Origin: Clostridiales bacterium
GTDB lineage: Bacteria; Bacillota; Clostridia; Oscillospirales; Oscillospiraceae
NCBI GenBank assembly: GCA_019421975.1
Contig: JAHZEE010000022.1
Span: forward strand, 238-6,554
Length of the DNA: 6,317 nucleotides
Direction of reading: 5' to 3'
Notes under the pieces: generated by a model
Seen by the model: only the letters and a program-made list of their open reading frames with translations
Told to the model about the DNA's origin: nothing
The model's database searches: none
Program-made: the position numbers and the translations under genes
Shown here: positions 1-5,068 of the stretch, one piece after another
Position numbering within the stretch: position 1 is the stretch's first letter
How the letters are laid out: each line of letters starts with the position of its first letter

Positions 1-1
1 C

Positions 2-571
2 ACCCTCTGTGCGGCCGGAACCGGATCCTTTCTGTCCAGTCAGGCCCACCGGCTCGGCGTGGAGGTGGAGGAGTTCGGCAGGATCGCGCTGACCAGCACC
101 CATCCGACGCCGATTGCCGCGCGCTGCACGGTGTTCGCCGAGTCCGATTTGGTCCACAAGGCGCAGGTGGGGCACAAAAAGGAGGACATCATCGCCGGGC
201 TGTGCCACGCGGTGGTGGACAATTACCTGAACAATGTGGGAAAGGGAAAGCGGATTGTGCCGCCCATCGTCTTTCAGGGCGGCGTCAGCAAAAATGTGGG
301 CGTGGTACGGGCCTTTGAGGAGGCGACCGGACAGCAGATTCATGTGGATCCCAACGGCCATTTGACAGGCGCCTTTGGCGTGGCCATTTTGGCGCGGGGC
401 GCAAAGCTGCGCAGACCGTTTGACTTTCAGATGGTCGACCGGCCGTTTGTCACCCGGGAGGTCCTCTGCGGCAAGTGCGCCAACCACTGCGAGGTCCTCT
501 GCGTCTATGAGGGGGCAGAGCTGCTCGACGCCTGGGGCAACAAGTGCGAGCGGGGCGAAATCCGCGCCTGA
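2..571 (+). CDS. Acyl-CoA dehydratase activase (BadF/BadG/HgdC family), 3' part
   Basis: Partial gene; its 5' end lies before the window and 189 codons are visible. It resembles the ATP-dependent activators of 2-hydroxyacyl-CoA dehydratases, which carry one [4Fe-4S] cluster in a homodimer of ASKHA-fold subunits and inject an electron into the dehydratase. Seen here: CAAGTGSFL near visible residue 3 and RCTVFAESD near residue 42, which hold the two cysteines expected to ligate the cluster, followed by the nucleotide-fold motif FQGGVSKNVGVVRAFEEA and a C-terminal LTGAFGVAILA. After the usual domain end there is an extra tail of about 35 residues with five cysteines (visible residues 156, 159, 163, 167, 182), a CxxCxxxCxxxC pattern then WGNKC. 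Such tails occur in the larger COG1924 activases rather than in HgdC itself. No dehydratase subunit is in view, so the substrate cannot be named. It ends in TGA with no clear terminator after it. Confidence 0.88.
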   Translation, partial: TLCAAGTGSFLSSQAHRLGVEVEEFGRIALTSTHPTPIAARCTVFAESDLVHKAQVGHKKEDIIAGLCHAVVDNYLNNVGKGKRIVPPIVFQGGVSKNVGVVRAFEEATGQQIHVDPNGHLTGAFGVAILARGAKLRRPFDFQMVDRPFVTREVLCGKCANHCEVLCVYEGAELLDAWGNKCERGEIRA

Positions 572-600
572 GAAAGAGAAAGCGTTTCAGCCAAAGACAA

Positions 601-676
601 TGTAAACCCCAGGTTAGCAGAACGGCCGCGGCGGTTGGTGGCGTGAAGGGCGCCCCTTCTGCTACACTGTTTTACA
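601..676. repeat. Imperfect inverted repeat in the activase-HTH gap
   Basis: Outer arms TGTAAA (601-606) and TTTACA (671-676) and inner arms TAGCAGAA (615-622) and TTCTGCTA (657-664) are exact reverse complements, separated by unmatched bases and enclosing a GC-rich centre that contains the palindrome GGGCGCCC (648-655). The right arm ends at the ribosome binding site of the next gene. It could be an RNA hairpin at the leader of the HTH gene, a binding site for that regulator, or chance. No U-run follows, so it is not a typical terminator. I see no convincing promoter in this 121-bp gap. Confidence 0.4.
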
Positions 677-686
677 GAAGGAGGGG
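676..686 (+). promoter_or_regulatory. Strong ribosome binding site of the HTH gene
   Basis: AGAAGGAGGGG contains a near-perfect anti-16S match (AAGGAGG, 678-684) 8 nt before the ATG at 693, which fixes that start. Confidence 0.85.
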
Positions 687-692
687 AGCGCC

Positions 693-1985
693 ATGACCAT
701 TGGGACCAGAATCGCCCAGAAGCGGAAGGAGCGGGCGCTGTCACAGGAGGCGCTGGGCGCAGAACTGGGGGTCTCCCGACAGTCGATCTACAAATGGGAA
801 AATGATGTGAGCATCCCGGAGATCGACAAGCTCATCGCCATGAGCCGCCTGTTCGGCGTGACGGTGGGCTGGCTGCTGGGGGTGGAGGACCAGGAGAATC
901 CGGTGCAGCAGGACAGCCGGGATGCAGAGCTGGATGAGACCCAGTTGAAGATGGTGCAGACCATTGTCGACCAGTATTTGGCGGCCCGGCCGGTGCAGCA
1001 CAAAAAGTGGCAGAGATTCGGCATCGCACTTGCAGCTTTGGCTCTGGTGGCGGTGATGCTGCACTTTTCCAGAGATCTGGAGCAGATCCAGCACAACTAT
1101 GAGTCCCTGCAGAGCTCTGTCTATCGCATAGACGAATCTGTCGGCTACCAGATCGACAGCATTACGGGCCAGGTGGAGACCATCCTGCAGGCGCAGAACA
1201 GCCTGGTGGCGGACTTTGACCTGTCCCAGCCGGAGATCGACGGCGCGGACAGCACTGTCACCTATACCATCACGGTGACGCCAAAGACCTACCTGCCGGG
1301 AATGCAGGCGCAGCTTTTGGCGGAGAGCGATGGTGCGGCGACCACAGCCGATGCAACCCTTGGAGAGAACCAGACCTTCACGGGCCGGATCACCTGCCCG
1401 CTGTCCAACCAGATCAACCTGAAGGTGAACTTTCTGACGGGAGAGAAGCAGGAGCAGCAGTTGCTCAAGGCGGTCAGCGGCCTGTACGACAGCACGCTGC
1501 CCGAGGCGCCGAGCCTGTTAGCAGAGCAGCTAGATGGGATCACCCTGCGGGACGACGGCACGGTCGTGCTGGAGACCGACGCCTATCTGCCGGTGCGCAG
1601 AAAGGATTCCAGCACTGCCGCCGCTGCGGGCGGGACCGCGCCTGCGGAGATTGCCTCGCTGCAGGTGGGGCTGTTCTGCAACAGAGAGCTGGTGGCCTGG
1701 GCCGAGCCCTGCGAACAGCCGTCAAGCTACAGTGGGTTTGAGGACTATGCGTTTTATACAGTGCCGCCCATGGAGCTGCCGGGCGGCGCCGGAGACTTCT
1801 ATGTGAGTGCGGCCCTGATCTGTGACACATTTGGACGGCAGTACATCACCTGCGGCGACGCATGGTGCTTTGATGAGACGGGCGCCCTCAAACAGTGGAT
1901 GTGGGTGGATGAGGACGGATTTACTGCACTGTATGGGCAAAATTGGATGTGCGCCGGCCCTGTGGAGGGATGGACCCTGGTGTGA
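693..1985 (+). CDS. Membrane-anchored XRE-family helix-turn-helix protein
   Basis: Protein of 430 residues. Residues about 4-63 form an XRE/Cro-type DNA-binding domain; LSQEALGAELGVSRQSIYKW contains the recognition helix and the domain closes with VGWLLG. A charged linker (about 64-107) leads to one membrane segment at about 109-125 (FGIALAALALVAVMLHF), preceded by positive residues (HKKWQR), so the N-terminus should be cytoplasmic. Residues about 127-170 look helical, possibly coiled coil, and the remaining 260 residues are polar and probably beta-rich, lying outside the cell; I recognise no known fold there. The architecture (cytoplasmic HTH, one membrane helix, outer domain) suggests a one-component sensor or a regulator tethered to the membrane, but ligand and targets are unknown. 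It has its own strong ribosome binding site and ends at an intrinsic terminator, so it is probably a single-gene unit or the end of one beginning with the activase. Confidence 0.85.
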   Translation: MTIGTRIAQKRKERALSQEALGAELGVSRQSIYKWENDVSIPEIDKLIAMSRLFGVTVGWLLGVEDQENPVQQDSRDAELDETQLKMVQTIVDQYLAARPVQHKKWQRFGIALAALALVAVMLHFSRDLEQIQHNYESLQSSVYRIDESVGYQIDSITGQVETILQAQNSLVADFDLSQPEIDGADSTVTYTITVTPKTYLPGMQAQLLAESDGAATTADATLGENQTFTGRITCPLSNQINLKVNFLTGEKQEQQLLKAVSGLYDSTLPEAPSLLAEQLDGITLRDDGTVVLETDAYLPVRRKDSSTAAAAGGTAPAEIASLQVGLFCNRELVAWAEPCEQPSSYSGFEDYAFYTVPPMELPGGAGDFYVSAALICDTFGRQYITCGDAWCFDETGALKQWMWVDEDGFTALYGQNWMCAGPVEGWTLV

Positions 1986-2013
1986 GTACACCAAAGCAAA
2001 CGAAATAGAGTTC

Positions 2014-2047
2014 AAAAGCGGCATGGCCAAAAGGGCATGCCGCTTTT
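2014..2047 (+). terminator. Intrinsic terminator after the HTH gene
   Basis: A perfect 12-bp stem, AAAAGCGGCATG (2014-2025) with CATGCCGCTTTT (2036-2047), is extended by two inner C-G pairs around an AAAA loop. It begins 28 nt after the stop codon and ends in TTTT. It isolates the HTH gene from the PerR-like operon. The A-run on the left arm would give a matching U-run on the other strand. Confidence 0.85.
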
Positions 2048-2062
2048 CATCGATTTTGCCGC

Positions 2063-2091
2063 TTGACAAAGTTTAATTTAATAATTATAAT
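2063..2091 (+). promoter_or_regulatory. Perfect-consensus sigma-A promoter of the PerR-rubrerythrin operon
   Basis: -35 TTGACA at 2063-2068 and -10 TATAAT at 2086-2091 are separated by exactly 17 bp. The predicted start is near 2098. The spacer and following bases are an AT-rich island in otherwise GC-rich DNA. An unrepressed promoter this good should be very strong, which fits a promoter held down by a repressor. A 12-bp palindrome TAATTATAATTA (2082-2093) overlaps the -10 and may be a second, weaker half of the operator. Confidence 0.92.
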
Positions 2092-2105
2092 TAGAATAAT
2101 TCTAA
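2091..2105. promoter_or_regulatory. PerR-box-like operator over the transcription start
   Basis: TTAGAATAATTCTAA is a perfect 7-1-7 palindrome centred at 2098. It matches the known PerR box pattern TTATAATnATTATAA at 13 of 14 defined positions outside the centre if one symmetric T-to-G/A-to-C change is counted once (12 if counted per base). It starts at the last base of the -10 and covers the expected start site, so bound repressor would block initiation. The first gene downstream encodes a PerR-like protein, so autoregulation is the simplest reading. Confidence 0.82.
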
Positions 2106-2127
2106 AAGATAGTTGGGCGTGATCCAA

Positions 2128-2502
2128 ATGAGAAGAAATGCGGCGCTGATCCTGGAGATCATTGACCACTCCCGGGAGCACCTGACGGCAGAGGAGATCT
2201 ATCTGCGCCTGAAAGCACAGGGGGCCAAGGCGGTGCTGGCCACCGTCTACAACAATCTGGCAGACCTGTATACACAGGGCCTCATCCGGAAGGTCTCCGT
2301 AGAGGGGTGCCCGGATCGTTATGACAGAATGGAACGGCACGACCATCTGGTGTGCCGGCGGTGTGGAAAGCTGTCCGATATCATGCTGGAGGATCTGACA
2401 CAGAAGCTGGAACAGAGCGTGGGCATCCAAATTCTCTCCTACGATTTGAAGATCAGCTATCTCTGTGAGGACTGCCGGCGCAAAGAGCAGCAGGAGGATT
2501 GA
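2128..2502 (+). CDS. perR: PerR-like peroxide-responsive repressor (Fur family)
   Basis: A protein of 124 residues from ATG 2128. PerR proteins bind Fe or Mn and leave DNA when peroxide oxidises metal-ligand histidines. The winged-helix part (EHLTAEEIYLRLK ... ATVYNNLADLYTQGLI) is intact. Counting from ATG 2128, the PerR regulatory-site ligands appear present: His18 (in EHLTAEE), Asp66 (RYD), His71 and His73 (HDH), Asp84 (KLSD). The structural zinc cysteines are CRRC (76, 79) and CEDC (113, 116). Aspartates at the positions where Fur usually has glutamates favour PerR over Fur. The start is uncertain: in-frame TTG 2113 and GTG 2119 lie upstream, and none of the three has a good Shine-Dalgarno, so the protein could be up to 129 residues. 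The N-terminus is short compared with B. subtilis PerR. The promoter, operator and downstream rubrerythrin all support a peroxide role; assignment to PerR rather than another Fur-family type rests on motifs only. Confidence 0.85.
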   Translation: MRRNAALILEIIDHSREHLTAEEIYLRLKAQGAKAVLATVYNNLADLYTQGLIRKVSVEGCPDRYDRMERHDHLVCRRCGKLSDIMLEDLTQKLEQSVGIQILSYDLKISYLCEDCRRKEQQED

Positions 2503-2568
2503 CGGCCAATCCGCGCAAAAGCGGTGCGGCGGTAGAGATATCAATCGATTTGGAAGACAGTAAAACTT

Positions 2569-2576
2569 GAAAGGAG
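2569..2576 (+). promoter_or_regulatory. Ribosome binding site of the rubrerythrin gene
   Basis: GAAAGGAG lies 8 nt before ATG 2585. It shows that ATG 2585, not the in-frame TTG at 2567 that precedes the site, is the start. Confidence 0.88.
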
Positions 2577-2584
2577 CGTCTGTT

Positions 2585-3247
2585 ATGAGCAAGTGGAAAT
2601 GTAAAGTGTGTGGGTACATCTATGAGGGGGCGTCTTTGCCGGAGGACTTTGTCTGCCCGGTCTGCAGGCAGCCGGCCTCGGCCTTTGAGAAGCTGGAGGA
2701 GGCAAAATCCGGCGGAAAGTATGCCGGGACGCAGACAGAGAAGAACCTGAAGGCCGCCTTCTCCGGTGAGTCTGAGGCGAGAAACAAGTACACCTACTTC
2801 TCCTCTGTGGCCAAGAAGGAGGGCTACGAGCAGATCGCCGCCCTGTTCCTCAAGACCGCTGAGAATGAGCGGGAGCACGCAAAGATGTGGTTCAAGGAGC
2901 TCAACGGCATTGGAAACACCGAGGAGAATCTGCTCCATGCCGCCGAGGGCGAGAACTACGAGTGGACAGACATGTACGAGGGCTTTGCCCAGACTGCCGA
3001 GCAGGAGGGCTTTGCAGAGCTGGCGGCCAAGTTCCGGATGGTGGGCGAGGTTGAGCGGCACCATGAGGAGCGGTACCGGGCGCTGCTGAACAATGTGGAG
3101 ACGGCGAGCGTGTTTGCCAAGAGCGAGGTCAAGGTCTGGGAATGCCGGAACTGCGGCCATATCGTCGTCGGCACGCAGGCGCCGGAGGTCTGCCCGGTGT
3201 GCAGTCACCCTCAGAGCTATTTTGAGGTTCACGCAGAGAACTATTGA
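2585..3247 (+). CDS. rbr: Rubrerythrin with rubredoxin modules at both ends
   Basis: A cytoplasmic 220-residue non-haem di-iron protein that reduces hydrogen peroxide to water in anaerobes. Residues 4-37 are a short rubredoxin module (C6-x2-C9-GYIYEG, then C24-PVC27) lacking most of the loop between cysteine pairs. Residues about 50-172 are the ferritin-like four-helix domain with the expected di-iron ligands: Glu62 (SGES), Glu95 and His98 (ENEREH), Glu123 and Glu126 (GENYE), Glu157 and His160 (VERHH). Residues 183-215 form the usual C-terminal rubredoxin-like Fe(SCys)4 module (C187, C190, C203, C206). Classical rubrerythrin has only the C-terminal module and reverse rubrerythrin only the N-terminal one, so this one combines both. 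It lies 82 bp after the PerR-like gene with no clear terminator between, so it is probably cotranscribed and controlled by the upstream operator. A bidirectional terminator follows. Confidence 0.95.
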   Translation: MSKWKCKVCGYIYEGASLPEDFVCPVCRQPASAFEKLEEAKSGGKYAGTQTEKNLKAAFSGESEARNKYTYFSSVAKKEGYEQIAALFLKTAENEREHAKMWFKELNGIGNTEENLLHAAEGENYEWTDMYEGFAQTAEQEGFAELAAKFRMVGEVERHHEERYRALLNNVETASVFAKSEVKVWECRNCGHIVVGTQAPEVCPVCSHPQSYFEVHAENY

Positions 3248-3263
3248 GATCACCAGAGTAAGA

Positions 3264-3299
3264 AAAAGGCGGCACACGGAACCCCGTGTGCCGCCTTTT
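3264..3299. terminator. Bidirectional intrinsic terminator between convergent genes
   Basis: A 12-bp GC-rich stem, GGCGGCACACGG (3268-3279) with CCGTGTGCCGCC (3284-3295), has a 4-nt loop and is flanked by AAAA (3264-3267) and TTTT (3296-3299), giving 16 paired bases. The A-run on one side and T-run on the other give each strand a U-tail. It lies 16 nt after the rubrerythrin stop and 9 nt after the IIC stop on the other strand, so it serves both. Confidence 0.93.
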
Positions 3300-3308
3300 A
3301 CGCTGCAA

Positions 3309-4421
3309 TCAGGCATCGAGCTTCAGATCACCCTCTTTGATCCACCCGATCCTGCGGCAGATGAGGCCAAAGGCCCAGGTGAGTACGCCGGGGAGAATGA
3401 AGCAGATCAGCGCCATGGCAATCCAGTCGGTGGCGGTGATGGCGGCCTTTGCGCCGGAGGCCACATCGCTGACCCAGCCGGTATAGACGCCGATGGGGCC
3501 CACCAGACCGCAGGTGCCCATGCCGGAGGAGACCGGCGCGCCATTCATCTGAAAGTGAAACAGGCAGGTGGCAAGCGGTCCTGTGATGGCCGAGGCGGCA
3601 ATGGCCGGCAGCCAGATTCTGGGGTTGCGGACGATGTTGCCCATCTGCAGCATGGAGGTTCCGATGCCCTGGCTGACCAGGCCGCCCCAGCGGTTTTCCC
3701 GAAAGGACAGGATGGCAAAGCCCACCATGTTGGCGCAGCAGCCGGCCACCGCCGCGCCGCCGGCGAGGCCTGTGAGGCCGAGCGCTGCACAGATGGCGGC
3801 GGAGGAGATGGGCAGTGTCAGCGCGATGCCGATGGTGACAGAGACCAGAATTCCCATCCAGAACGGCTGCAGGTCAGTGGCCCACATGATAAAGGTGCCG
3901 ACCGCGCTGGCGGCTGCCCCCAGGGCCGGCGCCCACCAGGCGGACAGCGCAACACCGATACCGATGGTGACCAGCGGTGTGACCAGCAGATCGACCTTGG
4001 TCTCCTTGGAGACCGCCTTGCCGAACTCGGCTGCAAAGATGGCCACAAACAAAACGGCCAGCGGGCCGCCGGCCCCGCCCAGTGCGTTGGAGGCAAAGCC
4101 CACGGTAATCAGGGAGAACAGCACCAGCGGCGGGCAGCGCAGCGCATAGCCGATGGCGACTGCCATGGCAGGGCCGCTCATGGCGCTGGCCAGGCCGCCC
4201 ACGGTGTACTCCTTTTCTGCGATGGTGGCGATGGTCTGTGTCAGAAAGCCGATGTGGAACTGGGTTCCCACCGTGTCAATGATGGTGCCGATGAGCAGTG
4301 AGCAGAATAGGCCCTGCGCCATGGCGCCGAGGGCGTCAATTCCATACCGCTTGGCTGAAATTTCGATATCCTTCCGCTTGAGAAACGCGCGGAACCGGCC
4401 CGGAGAAGCTGCCTGTTTCAT
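3309..4421 (-). CDS. PfoR-like PTS EIIC-family membrane protein
   Basis: A protein of 370 residues, highly hydrophobic with about eight to ten membrane segments. It matches my knowledge of the PTS_EIIC_2 family (COG3641, once called PfoR, a putative toxin regulator): family-typical stretches are an N-terminal FLKRKDIEISAKRYGIDALG, then FGKAVSKETKVDLLVTP, FIMWATDLQPFWMGI, ALTLPISSAAICAALGL, SFRENRWGGLVSQGIGTSML and SSGMGTCGLVGPIGVYTG. Family members are thought to be membrane permeases related to sugar PTS IIC subunits, but substrates are mostly unknown. No IIA or IIB partner is in view, so it is an orphan IIC here. The start at 4421 is chosen because AGAAGGGG lies 8 nt upstream; the longer in-frame ATG at 4457 lies inside the palindromic operator and has no ribosome binding site. 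It has its own promoter with a 34-bp palindrome over the start site. The upstream neighbours on the same strand are niaR and pncB, hinting at a niacin link, which is inference. Confidence 0.88.
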   Translation of the reverse strand: MKQAASPGRFRAFLKRKDIEISAKRYGIDALGAMAQGLFCSLLIGTIIDTVGTQFHIGFLTQTIATIAEKEYTVGGLASAMSGPAMAVAIGYALRCPPLVLFSLITVGFASNALGGAGGPLAVLFVAIFAAEFGKAVSKETKVDLLVTPLVTIGIGVALSAWWAPALGAAASAVGTFIMWATDLQPFWMGILVSVTIGIALTLPISSAAICAALGLTGLAGGAAVAGCCANMVGFAILSFRENRWGGLVSQGIGTSMLQMGNIVRNPRIWLPAIAASAITGPLATCLFHFQMNGAPVSSGMGTCGLVGPIGVYTGWVSDVASGAKAAITATDWIAMALICFILPGVLTWAFGLICRRIGWIKEGDLKLDA

Positions 4422-4429
4422 CTGTTTAT

Positions 4430-4437
4430 CCCCTTCT
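4430..4437 (-). promoter_or_regulatory. Ribosome binding site of the PTS IIC gene
   Basis: On the minus strand AGAAGGGG lies 8 nt before ATG 4421. It decides against the upstream in-frame ATG at 4457. Confidence 0.78.
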
Positions 4438-4446
4438 GAAAAAAGA

Positions 4447-4480
4447 AGTCCGTACATATGTCATGACATATGTACGGACT
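4447..4480. promoter_or_regulatory. Perfect 34-bp palindrome, probable operator of the PTS IIC gene
   Basis: AGTCCGTACATATGTCA (4447-4463) is followed directly by its exact reverse complement (4464-4480), with no spacer. Each arm contains ACATATGT, itself a palindrome (4454-4461 and 4466-4473), so two sub-sites are centred 12 bp apart around a TGTCATGACA core. It starts one base after the -10 of the minus-strand promoter and covers the predicted start near 4475, a standard repressor position. The neighbouring NiaR is the best candidate ligand; TGACA/TGTCA half-sites are compatible with what I remember of Firmicute NiaR sites, but I cannot confirm the match. In RNA reading through from niaR the arms would form a 15-bp hairpin followed by TCTTTTTT, so it could also terminate read-through. 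Confidence 0.8.
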
Positions 4481-4481
4481 C

Positions 4482-4509
4482 ATTATACAGACTCGGCGAA
4501 AAATGTCAA
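4482..4509 (-). promoter_or_regulatory. Near-consensus sigma-A promoter of the PTS IIC gene
   Basis: On the minus strand TTGACA (4509-4504) and TATAAT (4487-4482) are separated by 16 bp. Both hexamers are perfect. It points toward the IIC gene and places the start near 4475, inside the palindrome, giving a leader of about 55 nt. Confidence 0.87.
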
Positions 4510-4510
4510 C

Positions 4511-4546
4511 TCTTTTTTCCACCTGCAGGGATACAGGAGAAAAAAC
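4511..4546. repeat. AT-flanked imperfect hairpin between niaR and the IIC promoter
   Basis: TTTTTT (4513-4518) and AAAAAA (4540-4545) flank a CCTG (4522-4525) / CAGG (4534-4537) stem with an 8-nt loop and mismatches between. It lies just after the niaR stop codon. The runs pair with each other rather than trailing the stem, so it is a poor terminator on either strand, though on the minus strand the T-run immediately follows the niaR stop. Confidence 0.35.
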
Positions 4547-4547
4547 A

Positions 4548-5054
4548 CTACGCCTCCAGCAGCATACCGGCCTGGCGCAGCGCGGCCTGGACCCGTTCAA
4601 AGGCGGCTTCGCTGGGGCAGATCAGGGTATGCAGGTGGATCCCCTCTGTGAGCTGGGACAGCGGCGGAGTATCCCTGGCGCGTTCAATAAACTGGGCCAC
4701 ATCATAGCGGTTGTGCAGCTGAAGTGAGCCGGTGAGCTGGCCGTAGATGGGGTGCTCAACGATGACATCGAGCACCGTACAGCCGTTGTCGACCAGAATG
4801 TTGAGCTCCGCTTCCATCTGTTCCCGGCTGTGCACACAGGCCACCGTTTTGAGAAGCCCCTGGGCGGCGCGCTGCAGCAAATAACCGCGCGGCGTGGCCA
4901 AAATCTGATGGCCAGAGGCGCGCAGCAGCGCGATATCCCCCACGATGATCTGGCGGCTGGCGCCCAGCTGTGCGGCAAACCGGGAGGCGGAGATAGGGCC
5001 CTGCGCAGCCTGGAGCTGGGCGAGGATCTGGCTGCGGCGCTGTTCTGCGTTCAA
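4548..5054 (-). CDS. niaR: NiaR-type niacin-responsive transcriptional repressor
   Basis: A protein of 168 residues. NiaR (YrxA) proteins repress NAD synthesis and niacin salvage or uptake genes when niacin is plentiful. Residues about 5-60 are an HTH_11-type winged helix (RRSQILAQLQ ... SASRFAAQLGASRQIIVGDI ... PRGYLL). Residues about 70-166 are the 3H domain, named for its histidines: VHSREQMEAEL, VEHPIYGQLTGSLQL and GIHLHTLICPSE. His75, Glu83, His140 and His142 have the same spacing as the metal ligands reported for the Thermotoga homologue TM1602, so metal binding looks intact. Translation starts at TTG 5054, supported by AAGGGGG 7 nt upstream and by the family's usual length. It lies 12 nt after pncB, whose stop codon overlaps the ribosome binding site, so the two are one operon with likely translational coupling. 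Confidence 0.92.
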   Translation of the reverse strand: MNAEQRRSQILAQLQAAQGPISASRFAAQLGASRQIIVGDIALLRASGHQILATPRGYLLQRAAQGLLKTVACVHSREQMEAELNILVDNGCTVLDVIVEHPIYGQLTGSLQLHNRYDVAQFIERARDTPPLSQLTEGIHLHTLICPSEAAFERVQAALRQAGMLLEA

Positions 5055-5060
5055 GATAAG

Positions 5061-5068
5061 TCCCCCTT
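5061..5068 (-). promoter_or_regulatory. Ribosome binding site of niaR overlapping the pncB stop
   Basis: On the minus strand AAGGGGGA overlaps the last two bases of the pncB stop codon TAA and precedes the TTG at 5054 by 6-7 nt. It supports the non-ATG start and coupling of the two genes. Confidence 0.75.

Noticed and set aside
635..668. TTGGTG ... TACACT as a promoter for the HTH gene
   Set aside because: The spacing is 22 bp and the -35 match is poor.
2511..2524. Small CCGC/GCGG hairpin between the PerR-like gene and rubrerythrin as a terminator
   Set aside because: Only a 4-bp stem and no U-run follow, so read-through into rubrerythrin is expected.
2047..2619. A 190-codon open frame on the minus strand opposite the PerR-like gene
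   Set aside because: It covers the promoter, operator and coding region of a well-supported plus-strand gene.
2453..3316. A 287-codon open frame on the minus strand opposite rubrerythrin
   Set aside because: It shadows a gene with all catalytic residues intact and runs through the terminator; its Leu-rich translation is an antisense artefact.
3093..4301. A 402-codon open frame on the plus strand across the end of rubrerythrin and the IIC gene
   Set aside because: It is antisense to a clearly conserved membrane protein, crosses the bidirectional terminator, and its translation is low-complexity Gly/Asp/Ala/His-rich as expected from GC-rich antisense.
4422..4457. N-terminal extension of the IIC protein from ATG 4457
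   Set aside because: That ATG lies within the palindrome, has no ribosome binding site, and the added residues do not resemble the family; ATG 4421 has AGAAGGGG at good spacing.
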